A model generated the notes under the pieces. That model was not told the DNA's origin and made no database searches. It worked only from the letters and a program-made list of their open reading frames with translations. Positions 24,842 through 33,548 of a stretch of DNA of 40,835 bases are shown piece after piece. Every line of letters starts with the position of its first letter. Position 1 is the first letter of the stretch. Both the position numbers and the translations under genes were made by a program. The DNA lies in contig CALCNV010000023.1 of assembly GCA_937897645.1 (NCBI GenBank), positions 1-40,835 of the forward strand. The letters are read 5' to 3'. Origin of the DNA: an uncultured Lysobacteraceae bacterium. Its GTDB lineage: Bacteria > Pseudomonadota > Gammaproteobacteria > Xanthomonadales > Xanthomonadaceae.

Positions 24842-24971
24842 GGAAGGGCTCCAAGTCCGTGGGGAGGCGTGCTGGAACGAAGGGAAGTGTGTGCTGGGAT
24901 GGTACGGCGCGTCCGGACGGACACGCACGCAGTACGGTATGCAGGCTACGGTTGCCGATACGACGTGCGAT

Positions 24972-25766
24972 TCATGCCGCGGCACCGAAGGCGAACGCGT
25001 CCATCGCCATCCCGCCCATCTGCACCGCATGGTGCAGGTGGGTAGCGTGCGCGGCTTCGCCGCCCGCACCCAACGCTACATAGAGTGGGTAGAGGTGTTC
25101 GGTAGTGGGATGGTTGCGGCGCGCATCGGGCAGGGTTTCCCACTCCAGCGCGCCTTGCAGGTCGCCGGCCAGCAGCTTCTGGCTCAAGGCTTCGGTGAAA
25201 GCCTGCACCCACGGATAGATCGCTGCATCGGCATGGTGCCAGTCCAGTTCGCGCAGGTTATGGGAGTAACCGCCCGATCCGATCACCAGTACGCCCTGTG
25301 CACGCAGCGGGGCCAGGGCCAGCCCCAGGCGGTAATGCCAGGCGGCGCTCTGGGTCGGATGCACCGACAGCGCCACCACCGGCACGTCCGCCTGCGGGTA
25401 CATCCGCCGCAGCGGGACCCATGTGCCGTGGTCGATGCCGGTGTGATCGTCTACGCGGGCTTCGAATCCGGCGGCAACCAGGTGTGTCGCGATTTCCCGT
25501 GCCAGCGCAGGCGCGCCGGGCGCCGGGTACTGGATCTCGTACAGCGGTTTTGGAAAGCCGCCGAAGTCGTGGATGGTTTCCGGGGCAAGGTTGGAGGTCA
25601 GTGTCGGCGACTGCGCCATGAAATGCGCCGAAGCCACCACCACCGCCCTTGGTTTGGGCAGCGTGGTTCCAAGCGTGTCCAGGAAGCGTGCGGTGGGCGA
25701 ATCTTCCAGGGCCATCATTGGCGAGCCATGGGAGAGGAACAGCGCGGGCAGGGAGGTAGCGTGCAT
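24972..25766 (-). CDS. ygiD: 4,5-DOPA dioxygenase extradiol family protein
   Basis: LigB-type extradiol dioxygenase, 264 aa, like E. coli YgiD (about 262 aa), which is active on DOPA in vitro; the natural substrate is unknown. The metal and active-site histidines are visible: His13 in FLSHGSPMMALE, a His in VVASAHF, one in GGYSHNLREL and one in TTEHLYPLYVALGA. The ATG at 25766 has no strong Shine-Dalgarno site. It is followed by the alcohol dehydrogenase-like gene after 130 nt. The upstream gap of nearly 700 nt separates it from the divergent OmpA-like gene. Confidence 0.92.
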   Translation of the reverse strand: MHATSLPALFLSHGSPMMALEDSPTARFLDTLGTTLPKPRAVVVASAHFMAQSPTLTSNLAPETIHDFGGFPKPLYEIQYPAPGAPALAREIATHLVAAGFEARVDDHTGIDHGTWVPLRRMYPQADVPVVALSVHPTQSAAWHYRLGLALAPLRAQGVLVIGSGGYSHNLRELDWHHADAAIYPWVQAFTEALSQKLLAGDLQGALEWETLPDARRNHPTTEHLYPLYVALGAGGEAAHATHLHHAVQMGGMAMDAFAFGAAA

Positions 25767-26458
25767 GTCTACAGGATCGTGCCGCAGGCCGGCTGCGCCA
25801 AGCGCCAGTAACGGCCCGGAGTGTTGCAGTCATGGCATGCGGCAGGTTTTTCGTCGGCAGAGCCGAGGAGGTGAATCTGCCACCGATGCCGTCAGGCCGC
25901 GGTCGCTTGTCCCCGGGGACCACGCCGCACCGCGAAGCACACGGCCAGCCACGTGCCCCGTTGCTGCTCCGCATGAGGTGACCACGATCAACGGAGTCGC
26001 GGCCCTGAACTGGGATATCCGGCTTGGCGAAGTGCCGCGCCGCCGCCGATAGTTCTTTCCTGCGAAGATGTGTCGACCAGTGGACTGGCCGCCGCCGTCA
26101 GTGCGTGATTCCACAAAGCCCATACCCGTGGCAACATGTGCGTATGGACTCGCGGGTGGTTGCCTCGGCACGCTGGAGGGCCCTGCCATGGGTCGGACGC
26201 CAGCCTGGCCTGGGTGGAACCGGTTACCTGGCATGTGTTCACGAACATGTACCGGCCGCAGGAATGTGAGATAGTGTGAATGTTGGCTTAGGTGACTTGT
26301 TATGGTATCGTTAACACAGCCTTCACCTAGATGCGCTTAGTCTGGAAGGGATGGCGTACAGACATGGCCGTCTGAACAACGATAAAAAAGCTGGAACCCA
26401 TTTAGTAACTTAAGTCCTCCGGTTTCTCTTACATCTGATTTTCTTTAAGGAACTGCAA
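25767..26458. other. 692-nt intergenic region with long ompA-like leader
   Basis: No credible coding gene is seen; open frames here have arginine-, glycine- and proline-rich shadow composition. The first 400 nt are GC-rich like the flanks, while the last 190 nt are clearly AT-richer. Small dyads include TGTTC-AC-GAACA at about 26236-26247 and CAGAC..GTCTG at about 26369-26384. The AT-rich part should hold the ompA-like promoter and a long 5' untranslated leader; I could not place the hexamers with confidence. A small RNA within the region is possible but not shown. Confidence 0.5.
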
Positions 26459-27463
26459 ATGAACAAGAAACTTCTTTGTGCCGCACTGCTGGCCGGTCTG
26501 AGCGTGGCGCAGGCCGCTTCCGCTCAGGAGTTTGACGACCGTTGGTACCTGACGGGTTCGGCTGGTTTCAACATGCAAGACAACGATCGCCAGACCAACA
26601 ATGCCCCGTTCCTGGGCTTGGGCCTTGGCAAGTTTGTCAGCCCGAACTGGTCGGTTGACGGCGAGCTGAACTACCAGAACCCGAACTTCAGCGACAACCA
26701 GGACCAGAACTGGAGCCAGTACGGCATCTCGGTCGACCTGCGTCGTCATTTCATCTCTGAAGGTCGCGGCTGGAACCCCTACGTGCTGGCTGGCCTCGGC
26801 TTCCAGCAGGCTGAAGAAGAGTTCGATGCGTTCCCGAATCCGGATTCCCCGGGTCGTCGCAAGGACGGCAATTTTGCCGCCAAGGTCGGCGCCGGTATCC
26901 AGACCACGCTTGAAAACCGCGTCGGCGTCCGCGCTGAAGTGGCTTACCGTGCAGACTTCGACGACAAGAGCGTTGCTGCTCCTGACGAGAGCTGGTTCGG
27001 TGACGTGCTGGTGTCGTTCGGCGTAGTCGTGCCGCTCGGCCCGGTGCCGGTAGCTGCCGTTGCTCCGCCGCCGCCGCCGCCGCCGGCTCCGGAACCCACC
27101 CCGACTGCTCCGATCACCATCGATCTGAACGGCGTGAACTTCAACTTCGACAAGGCTACCCTGCGTCCTGACGCACTGGCGATCCTGGCCGAAGCCACTG
27201 AAATCCTGAAGCGTTACCCGGAACTGCGCGTTGAAGTCGCCGGCCACACCGACCTGTGCGGTGCCGAAGACTACAACCAGAAGCTCTCCGAGCGTCGCGC
27301 CAGCGCGGTGTATGACTACCTGACCACCAACGGCGTCGACGCTTCGCGTCTGGCCGGTCCGGTTGGCTACGGCGAGAGCCGTCCGCTGGAGCCGACGGCC
27401 CAGACCTTCCCGGCTTGCAAGAGCGAGAAGAACCGTCGTACGGAACTGAACGTCCAGAACTAA
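26459..27463 (+). CDS. OmpA-family outer membrane protein
   Basis: Two-domain outer membrane protein, 334 aa. The signal peptide MNKKLLCAALLAGLSVAQAASAQ is followed by an eight-strand-type beta barrel to about residue 195 (starting DRWYLTGSAGFN, ending FGVVVPLG). A linker of eight consecutive prolines with APEPTPTAP leads into the OmpA C-terminal peptidoglycan-binding domain (about 220-334) with VNFNFDKATLRPDA, AGHTDLCGAEDYNQKLSERRA and NRRTEL, which carry the conserved Asp and Arg for diaminopimelate binding. A Cys pair (CGAED, ACKSE) may form a disulfide in this domain. AAGGA at 26447-26451 precedes the ATG. A strong terminator follows. It is probably abundant and structural. Confidence 0.94.
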   Translation: MNKKLLCAALLAGLSVAQAASAQEFDDRWYLTGSAGFNMQDNDRQTNNAPFLGLGLGKFVSPNWSVDGELNYQNPNFSDNQDQNWSQYGISVDLRRHFISEGRGWNPYVLAGLGFQQAEEEFDAFPNPDSPGRRKDGNFAAKVGAGIQTTLENRVGVRAEVAYRADFDDKSVAAPDESWFGDVLVSFGVVVPLGPVPVAAVAPPPPPPPAPEPTPTAPITIDLNGVNFNFDKATLRPDALAILAEATEILKRYPELRVEVAGHTDLCGAEDYNQKLSERRASAVYDYLTTNGVDASRLAGPVGYGESRPLEPTAQTFPACKSEKNRRTELNVQN

Positions 27464-27485
27464 TCGGACGTTTGCAAGGCAATAT

Positions 27486-27517
27486 CGAAGCCCGGCCTAG
27501 TGCCGGGCTTCGTTTTT
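27486..27517 (+). terminator. intrinsic terminator after ompA-like gene
   Basis: An 11-bp perfect stem, 27486-27496 with 27502-27512, a 5-nt loop and five Ts (27513-27517). It begins 22 nt after the stop. Confidence 0.93.
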
Positions 27518-27685
27518 GTGGGGTTGTGCGTGCACGGGTCGAATGAAGTCGAATCGCGTTGGTCTTTTCCAAGGCGAGTCGAATCCATTCAGTGACAAAC
27601 GCTTGCGTCGCATACATGCGGATTCAATTGAAATAACGGTGGTCGCTTCGTACACTCTCTGTGGATATTTTCAGGAGTGATGCCG

Positions 27686-28186
27686 ATGCGCCGTATATTT
27701 CTCGCCAGCTTGCTGAGCTTGGCCGTGATTCCCTTGGCGCAGGCGGCAACTGACTGCTCCAGCAACAGCTTGAAGCCGCAGCCTTCGCCCACGCGCGGGT
27801 TGCTTGCCGCACCGGTGGCTTCGGAATTCTCCGCACTCAATTCGCAGCTCGGCGCGCCACGTGGCGTGCTGGCGCATGAGTTCGCGGAAGCGATGTCGGT
27901 GGACCAGGTGCTGCTGCGCACGCGCATCGCCCAATGCCAGAACGTCGCCATCGCCACTCCGTCACGTGCCGTGGCCAATCCGAATGATCCGGCTGGCTAC
28001 AAGCCCAAGACCCAGTTCGACAACACGCCTTACCGTTTCAACATGACCCAGAACGGCAAGCGCATGACGGCGGATGACTTTGACGCGTGGTTGAAGGCCA
28101 ACGGCTACAGCGCCGGCAAGAAGGCCACGCCGACAGCGGCACCCGCATCCGCACCTGCTCCGGCGGCTGAGCCGGCCAAGAAATAA
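27686..28186 (+). CDS. hypothetical secreted protein
   Basis: Predicted periplasmic protein of 166 aa, not recognised. I chose the ATG at 27686, which lies 8 nt after AGGAG; in-frame GTG 27677 and ATG 27680 overlap or abut that site. The signal peptide is MRRIFLASLLSLAVIPLAQA. The mature part has two cysteines (DCSSN, AQCQN) that could form a disulfide, a central PAGYKPKTQFDNTPYRFNM segment and MTADDFDAWLKANGY. The tail is low-complexity Ala/Pro/Lys (TAAPASAPAPAAEPAKK), possibly reaching to the cell wall. It is monocistronic or with the pseudouridine synthase 66 nt downstream. Confidence 0.75.
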   Translation: MRRIFLASLLSLAVIPLAQAATDCSSNSLKPQPSPTRGLLAAPVASEFSALNSQLGAPRGVLAHEFAEAMSVDQVLLRTRIAQCQNVAIATPSRAVANPNDPAGYKPKTQFDNTPYRFNMTQNGKRMTADDFDAWLKANGYSAGKKATPTAAPASAPAPAAEPAKK

Positions 28187-28252
28187 TCGCGCGCGCACGG
28201 CAGTGCCGCATGCCGCGCGTGCTCGTGGACTGCCGCACATGGAACCCGGCCA

Positions 28253-28996
28253 ATGAGCCGTAGTCCGCCTGAGCGCCGCATTGGCTTGGCGAGGGTGCTG
28301 TCGAAACGTGGCATGTGTTCACGCACCCAGGCAGCGCAGTGGATCGCGGAGGGCAGGGTCGCGGTGGACGGTCGCATCGTGCGTGATCCCGAGTTCGCCA
28401 TCCGTGGCGACAGGCAGCACATCGAAGTGACTGGGTTCGACTCGGGTGGGGTGCAACGCGTCTACCTGATGCTCAACAAACCACGAGGCTTGCTGACCAC
28501 CGCCAGCGACGAGCACGGACGCGACACGGTGTACCGCTGTTTCGATGGCGCACGGCTGCCCTGGATTGCGCCGGTAGGGCGCTTGGACAAGGCCAGTGAA
28601 GGGTTGCTGCTTTTCAGCAATGATCCGGAATGGGCCGCGCGCATCACCCATCCCGACACCGGCCCGTTCAAGATCTATCACGTGCAGGCCAACTGTATTC
28701 CCGACAGCAGCATGCTGGAACGATTGGTCGCCGGTATCACGGTCGATGGCGAACGACTCAGCGCGAACTCGGTCGCGTTGTTGCGGCATGGCGAAAAGAA
28801 CGCCTGGCTGGAAATAGTCCTGGACGAAGGCCGCAATCGACAGATTCGCCGTTTGCTCGCTGCGTTCGATATGGACGTACTGCGCTTGGTACGCGTAGGC
28901 ATCGGCGGGTTGACGCTTGGCGAGCTGCCGAAAGGCCAGTGGCGCGCGCTCAGTGCGGAGGAGATGGCGGCACTGATGCCCGTTGCTGCGTGCTAA
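28253..28996 (+). CDS. RsuA/RluB-family pseudouridine synthase
   Basis: Converts specific uridines in rRNA to pseudouridine. The 247-aa protein has an N-terminal S4 RNA-binding domain (IGLARVLSKRGMCSRTQAAQWIAEGRVAVDG) and the RsuA/RluB/E/F catalytic domain with YLMLNKPRGLLTTASD, and GRLDKASEGLLLFSND carrying catalytic Asp112. A third motif, EIVLDEGRNRQIRRLLAAF, is typical of this branch. Which rRNA site is modified cannot be told. The ATG at 28253 has only a weak ribosome-binding site. Its stop codon overlaps the convergent LssY-like gene by 4 bp. Confidence 0.92.
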   Translation: MSRSPPERRIGLARVLSKRGMCSRTQAAQWIAEGRVAVDGRIVRDPEFAIRGDRQHIEVTGFDSGGVQRVYLMLNKPRGLLTTASDEHGRDTVYRCFDGARLPWIAPVGRLDKASEGLLLFSNDPEWAARITHPDTGPFKIYHVQANCIPDSSMLERLVAGITVDGERLSANSVALLRHGEKNAWLEIVLDEGRNRQIRRLLAAFDMDVLRLVRVGIGGLTLGELPKGQWRALSAEEMAALMPVAAC

Positions 28997-29685
28997 TCGG
29001 CGCGCAGGCGTCCGGCACCCAGGCGACCGTCGGTTCGCCATAGATCCCCGCCCGCATTCCTGCCCGTGCGTTGTGGGTGGAAATCCGGCACGTACCAGCG
29101 CTCCAGCAGTTGTCCGGCATCACCCAGACTACCGAGCACGTGATCGCGCTCCTGGTCGACATCAGCGCCGATGTGGTGGGTCACCTGGCCCGTGGTGTGT
29201 GCGAGTCCCACCGATCTGTCGAGCGTGGCGGCGCCCAGCCAGCGCACGTACCCATTATCGACACTACGCCAGAAGCGCACGTGGTGGCGGCGAGACGGAT
29301 CATTGCCGATTGGCATCTCGAAGGCGATGTCTTCCACCCGCCCGAACAGGTACAGGTTGCTTACCGGGGCGCTGGGATACGCCTTGCGGGCCAGCGTATC
29401 CAGCACGATGCGAGTATCGTCACGCAGACCCAGCGGGTCGGCCGCCGTCCAGCCGGCCTTGTCCATCGCGGCACGCAAGGTCGCTTCGTCCCCCAGCAGG
29501 GCCAGGTTGATCGGGTCGCCGGGCAACCGATCCTTGCCGTAGGTGACATTAGGAACGTCTTCGAGCGAAGGGTGTACGCCAACAAATCGCTTCCACGCAT
29601 CGGGTGCTATCACGTAGGCGGCGATGAAATAACACAAGGCGACGCCCGCGAGTCCCCACAGCCACCGAGAACCCGCGAGCCTCAT
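28993..29685 (-). CDS. LssY C-terminal domain-like membrane-anchored protein
   Basis: Predicted 230-aa protein with one N-terminal membrane segment (WLWGLAGVALCYFIAAYVIA) and a soluble domain resembling the LssY C-terminal family: DPINLALLGDEATLRAAMDKAGWTAADPLGL, then NLYLFGRVEDIAFEMPIGNDPSRRHHVRFW. LssY is a poorly characterised Legionella secretion-associated name; no enzymatic function is established. The ATG at 29685 is separated from the kbl TGA (29687-29689) by one nucleotide, so translation is probably coupled. I see no reason in the sequence why it should be tied to threonine breakdown. Confidence 0.78.
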   Translation of the reverse strand: MRLAGSRWLWGLAGVALCYFIAAYVIAPDAWKRFVGVHPSLEDVPNVTYGKDRLPGDPINLALLGDEATLRAAMDKAGWTAADPLGLRDDTRIVLDTLARKAYPSAPVSNLYLFGRVEDIAFEMPIGNDPSRRHHVRFWRSVDNGYVRWLGAATLDRSVGLAHTTGQVTHHIGADVDQERDHVLGSLGDAGQLLERWYVPDFHPQRTGRNAGGDLWRTDGRLGAGRLRAD

Positions 29686-29686
29686 G

Positions 29687-30880
29687 TCATACCACGCCCA
29701 GTTCGCGGCCGATGCGGGTGAAGGCATCGATGGCGCGATCCAGGTGTTCGCGCGTGTGCGCGGCGCTCATCTGCGTGCGGATGCGGGCCTGGCCTTTCGC
29801 CACGACCGGGAAGAAGAAGCCGATGGCATAGATGCCTTCCTCCAGCAGCCGCGTGGCGAACTGCTGGGCCAGCGGTGCGTCGTACAGCATCACCGGACTG
29901 ATGGGGTGCACGCCGGGACGGATGTCGAAACCCGCCGCCGTCATCTGTTCGCGGAAGTAACGCGTGTTCTGTGCAAGCCGTTCGCGCAGATCGCCTGCCG
30001 ACGAGAGCATATCGAAGGCCTTGATGCCGGCAGCGACGACATGCGGCGGCAACGAGTTGGAGAACAGATAGGGGCGTGAACGCTGGCGCAGCAGTTCGAT
30101 GACTTCCTTCTTGGCCGTGGTGAAGCCGCCCAGCGCACCGCCCATCGCCTTGCCCAGTGTGCCGGTGATGATGTCGATCTGGTCCAGCACGCCCTTCACT
30201 TCGGCAGAACCACGACCTGTCGCACCAAGGAAGCCGGTGGCATGGCATTCGTCGATATGCACCAGCGCGCCGTACTTCTTCGCCAGTGCGGTGATTTCAT
30301 CCAGTGGTGCGATGAAGCCGTCCATCGAGAACACGCCGTCGGTCGTGATCAACTTGGTCTTGCAGCCGGCGGCATCGGCCGCCTGCAGCTGTGCTTCCAG
30401 GTCGGCCATGTCGCAGTTGGCGTAGCGGAAGCGCTTGGCCTTGCACAGGCGCACGCCGTCGATGATGGAGGCGTGGTTGAGTGCGTCGGAAATCACGGCG
30501 TCCTCTTCGCCCAAAAGCGGCTCGAACAGGCCGCCGTTGGCGTCGAAGCAGGCGGCGTAGAGGATGGTGTCTTCAGTGCCGAAGAACTCGGCGATCTTCG
30601 TTTCCAGTTGCTTGTGCAGGTCCTGCGTACCGCAGATGAAGCGCACGCTGGCCATGCCGAAGCCATGCGTGTCCAGTGCGTCCTTGGCCGCCTGGATGAT
30701 GTCCGGGTGATCGGCCAGGCCCAGGTAGTTGTTGGCACAGAAGTTCAGCACGGTGCGGCCGTCAGCCAGTTGGATCTCGGCCGACTGCGGGCTGGTGATG
30801 ATGCGCTCGGACTTGAACAGGCCCTGGCTGCGGATGGCGTCCAGTTCGGCGGCGTAATGGGCGGTCAGTGAGTCGGACAT
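29687..30880 (-). CDS. kbl: glycine C-acetyltransferase (2-amino-3-ketobutyrate CoA ligase)
   Basis: PLP enzyme that cleaves 2-amino-3-oxobutyrate with CoA to glycine and acetyl-CoA, acting after threonine dehydrogenase. The 397-aa protein has the alpha-oxoamine synthase motifs NFCANNYLGLADHP, the cofactor lysine Lys244 in TGTLGKAMGGALGG (the E. coli number as well), and the HIDECHATGFLG Asp/His block. The start at 30880 has no clear Shine-Dalgarno site. In E. coli kbl and tdh are adjacent; here tdh is about 6.7 kb away on the same strand, with the sulfate operon between. Confidence 0.96.
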   Translation of the reverse strand: MSDSLTAHYAAELDAIRSQGLFKSERIITSPQSAEIQLADGRTVLNFCANNYLGLADHPDIIQAAKDALDTHGFGMASVRFICGTQDLHKQLETKIAEFFGTEDTILYAACFDANGGLFEPLLGEEDAVISDALNHASIIDGVRLCKAKRFRYANCDMADLEAQLQAADAAGCKTKLITTDGVFSMDGFIAPLDEITALAKKYGALVHIDECHATGFLGATGRGSAEVKGVLDQIDIITGTLGKAMGGALGGFTTAKKEVIELLRQRSRPYLFSNSLPPHVVAAGIKAFDMLSSAGDLRERLAQNTRYFREQMTAAGFDIRPGVHPISPVMLYDAPLAQQFATRLLEEGIYAIGFFFPVVAKGQARIRTQMSAAHTREHLDRAIDAFTRIGRELGVV

Positions 30881-31054
30881 GGCGTCGGGCAATTCGAAGG
30901 GCCTGCAGTTTAACAATCCGCTGCCAGCCCTGGCCGCTGTGATACAGGTCATGCCAATCCGATATAAGCCGCGTTCCTCAAGTCATTTCACGCCGAGATT
31001 TTGCGTGGGCAGCATCTGCATTTCGGCCAAAAGCCCTATTCAGGAAAGTCTGCC

Positions 31055-32506
31055 ATGTCAGCCAGCTTGGAACGAAACAGTGTCAAAGTCAGGGCGGGAT
31101 GGCTGACGGGCGCACTGGTTTGTTCTTTGGCTTCGCCGGCATGGGCGCAGCAGGTGCTGATTGTGGAGCAACTGCAGCAGCGCTTGGAAACACTCGAGCG
31201 GCTGGTGGGTGGAACCCCGCCTGCGGAAGACGGCAGTACCGGCGGTGAAGCCGGTCTGGCCGATCTCGACCAGCGCCTGCGCATCCTGGAGCGTAGGCTG
31301 GAGTTGCAGCAGGAAGAGCAGGTGGCCAAGGCCAAGGTCACGCCGGTGGCGACGGTCAGCGACAAGGGCGTGTCCTTGAAATCGGCCGACGGCAACTTTG
31401 AATTCAAGTTCCGCGGTCTCGTGCAAGGCGACGGTCGTTTCTTCTTTGATGACGATCAATTGCCGCAAAACGATACTTTCCTGTTCCGTCGCATCCGGCC
31501 GACGATAGAGGGCTCGCTGGGGAAACTGATTGCCTTCAGGCTTACCCCGGAGTTCGCCGGCGACAGCGCCACCATCGTTGACGCCTATGTGGACGTGAAA
31601 TTTGATCCCGCCTACACCTTGCGCGTGGGCAAGGTGAAGGGGCCGATCGATATCGAGCGACTGCAATCGGGTGGTGCCACCATGCTGATCGAGCGCGGGT
31701 TCCCGACGGAACTCGCACCGAATCGCGACATAGGCGTACAACTGCAGGGTGATCTTGCCCAGGAACGCGTCAGCTACGTGGCAGGCATCTACAACGGCAC
31801 GCCTGACGGACGGGATGTAGCCACGACCAATCCCGATGATGAATTCGAATATGCCGGTCGCGTGTTCTTCGAGCCGTTCAAGAATGATGCAACCGCATGG
31901 TCAGGCCTTGGATTCGGCATCGCGGGTAGCATTGGCGACAAGCGTGGCAGTGGCAATAATTTCCTGCCGCGCTATCGCACGCCGGGCCAGCTGCAGTTCT
32001 TCAACTATCGCTCGGCCGTCATCGCGGATGGTGAACACAGCCGCATTTCACCGCAAGCGTATTACTACAAAGGGCCATTCGGGGTGCTGATCGAATACAT
32101 AGAGTCGCAACAGGAGCTGGTGATCGGCGCAACGCGTGCTGAGTTGAAGAACACGGCATGGCAGGCGGGTGTTGGCTATGTACTGACCGGTGAAGACGTA
32201 AGCTTCCGTGGCGTGGCCCGACCGTCCACTCCGTTCAATCCCACCGAGGGCGGCTGGGGTGCATTCGAAGTCCTGGGGCGCTATGGTGAACTTGACGTCG
32301 ATGATGCCGCCTTCCCGCTATTCGCGGATCCTGCGCTGGCAGCCAGCAAGGCCACGGCCTGGACGGTCGGCCTGAACTGGTACCTGAGCAGCAATCTGAA
32401 GCTCATGCTCAACTACCTGAACACCCAGTTCGAAGGAGGTGCTGCCGGCGGCGCGGACCGACCTGACGAGAAAGCCGTGTTCACCCGCTTGCAAGTCGCC
32501 TTTTGA
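31055..32506 (+). CDS. OprP/OprO-family phosphate-selective-type porin
   Basis: Predicted outer membrane porin, 483 aa. After a signal region (VRAGWLTGALVCSLASPAWAQQ) comes a short coiled-coil-like stretch (VEQLQQRLETLERLVGG, LADLDQRLRILERRLELQQEEQ), then a beta barrel typical of OprO/OprP porins: FKFRGLVQGDGRFFFDDD, FLFRRIRPTIEGSLG, RVGKVKGPIDIERLQSGG and ending in an aromatic residue (LQVAF) as outer membrane proteins do. The ATG at 31055 follows AGGAAAG. It is 16 nt before sbp, so it probably supplies sulfate or another oxyanion to the ABC importer. Confidence 0.9.
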   Translation: MSASLERNSVKVRAGWLTGALVCSLASPAWAQQVLIVEQLQQRLETLERLVGGTPPAEDGSTGGEAGLADLDQRLRILERRLELQQEEQVAKAKVTPVATVSDKGVSLKSADGNFEFKFRGLVQGDGRFFFDDDQLPQNDTFLFRRIRPTIEGSLGKLIAFRLTPEFAGDSATIVDAYVDVKFDPAYTLRVGKVKGPIDIERLQSGGATMLIERGFPTELAPNRDIGVQLQGDLAQERVSYVAGIYNGTPDGRDVATTNPDDEFEYAGRVFFEPFKNDATAWSGLGFGIAGSIGDKRGSGNNFLPRYRTPGQLQFFNYRSAVIADGEHSRISPQAYYYKGPFGVLIEYIESQQELVIGATRAELKNTAWQAGVGYVLTGEDVSFRGVARPSTPFNPTEGGWGAFEVLGRYGELDVDDAAFPLFADPALAASKATAWTVGLNWYLSSNLKLMLNYLNTQFEGGAAGGADRPDEKAVFTRLQVAF

Positions 32507-32522
32507 CCCCACAGGAAGCCCC

Positions 32523-33545
32523 ATGAAATTCCATTCCATCCCACTTCCTCTGCGCAGCATGCTGCTTGCCTTCGGCCTGACCCTTGCCGCCGGCACGCTG
32601 GCCAAGGACGTGAGGCTGCTCAATGTGTCGTATGACCCGACCCGCGAGTTGTACAAGGACTTCAACGCGGCCTTCGCCAGGGACTGGCAGCAGAAGAAGG
32701 GCCAGAAAGTCGAGATAGAAACCTCGCATGGCGGCTCCGGCAAGCAGGCGCGCTCGGTCATCGACGGGCTGGAAGCGGACGTGGTGACGCTGGCGCTGGC
32801 CTACGACGTCGACTCCATCGCCCAGCGCGCGAAACTGTTCCCGGCCAACTGGCAGAAACGCCTGCCCGACAACAGCACGCCGTACACCTCCACCATCGTG
32901 TTCCTGGTGCGCAAGGGCAACCCGAAGAAGATCAAGGATTGGCCCGACCTGCTGCGCCCGGGCGTGGCGGTGATCACGCCCAATCCGAAGACGTCGGGTG
33001 GCGCGCGCTGGAACTACCTCGCGGCATGGGCGTATGGCCTGAAGATCTTCAACGGCGACGAAGCCAAGACCCGCAAGATGGTGCGCGCACTGTTCCGGAA
33101 CGTGCCGGTGCTGGATACCGGCGCACGTGGTTCGACCACGACGTTCGTGCAGAATGGCATTGGCGACGTACTGTTGGCCTGGGAAAACGAGGCGTTCCTT
33201 TCCATCAAGGAGCTGGGGCCGGACAAGTTCGAGATCGTGGTGCCGAAGCTCTCGATCCTGGCGGAGCCGCCGGTGGCGCTGGTCGACAAGAACGTGGACA
33301 AGCATGGAACCCGCGAAGTGGCGCAAGCCTACCTGAACTACCTGTATTCGCCGGAAGGGCAGAAGATCGCGGCCAGGCACTACTACCGGCCGCGCTATCC
33401 GCAGTACGCTGATCCCGCCGACATCGCGCGCTTCCCCGACGTGGAGCTGGTGACGATTGAAGGCGTGTTCGGATCGTGGGCCAAGGCGCAGGCCACGCAC
33501 TTCGCCGAAGGCGGCGTGTTTGACCAGATACAGTCGGAAAAATAA
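32523..33545 (+). CDS. sbp: sulfate ABC transporter substrate-binding protein
   Basis: Periplasmic sulfate (or thiosulfate) binding protein, 340 aa. The signal peptide runs to about residue 27 (ending TLAAGTLA), followed by the family hallmark VRLLNVSYDPTRELYKDFNAAFARDW and SHGGSGKQARSVIDGL with Ser/Gly sulfate-binding residues. Other Sbp/CysP blocks are VTLALAYDVD and TPNPKTSGGARWNYLAAWAY. AGGA precedes the ATG at 32523. The gene sits between the porin and cysT (3-nt gap). Sulfate versus thiosulfate preference is not readable. Confidence 0.95.
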   Translation: MKFHSIPLPLRSMLLAFGLTLAAGTLAKDVRLLNVSYDPTRELYKDFNAAFARDWQQKKGQKVEIETSHGGSGKQARSVIDGLEADVVTLALAYDVDSIAQRAKLFPANWQKRLPDNSTPYTSTIVFLVRKGNPKKIKDWPDLLRPGVAVITPNPKTSGGARWNYLAAWAYGLKIFNGDEAKTRKMVRALFRNVPVLDTGARGSTTTFVQNGIGDVLLAWENEAFLSIKELGPDKFEIVVPKLSILAEPPVALVDKNVDKHGTREVAQAYLNYLYSPEGQKIAARHYYRPRYPQYADPADIARFPDVELVTIEGVFGSWAKAQATHFAEGGVFDQIQSEK

Positions 33546-33548
33546 TCG

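Noticed and set aside
25830..26234. 134-codon minus-strand frame in the ompA upstream gap
   Set aside because: Arg/Gly/Pro/Ser-rich, no signal, no family resemblance and no good ribosome-binding site; more likely chance coding in GC-rich DNA.
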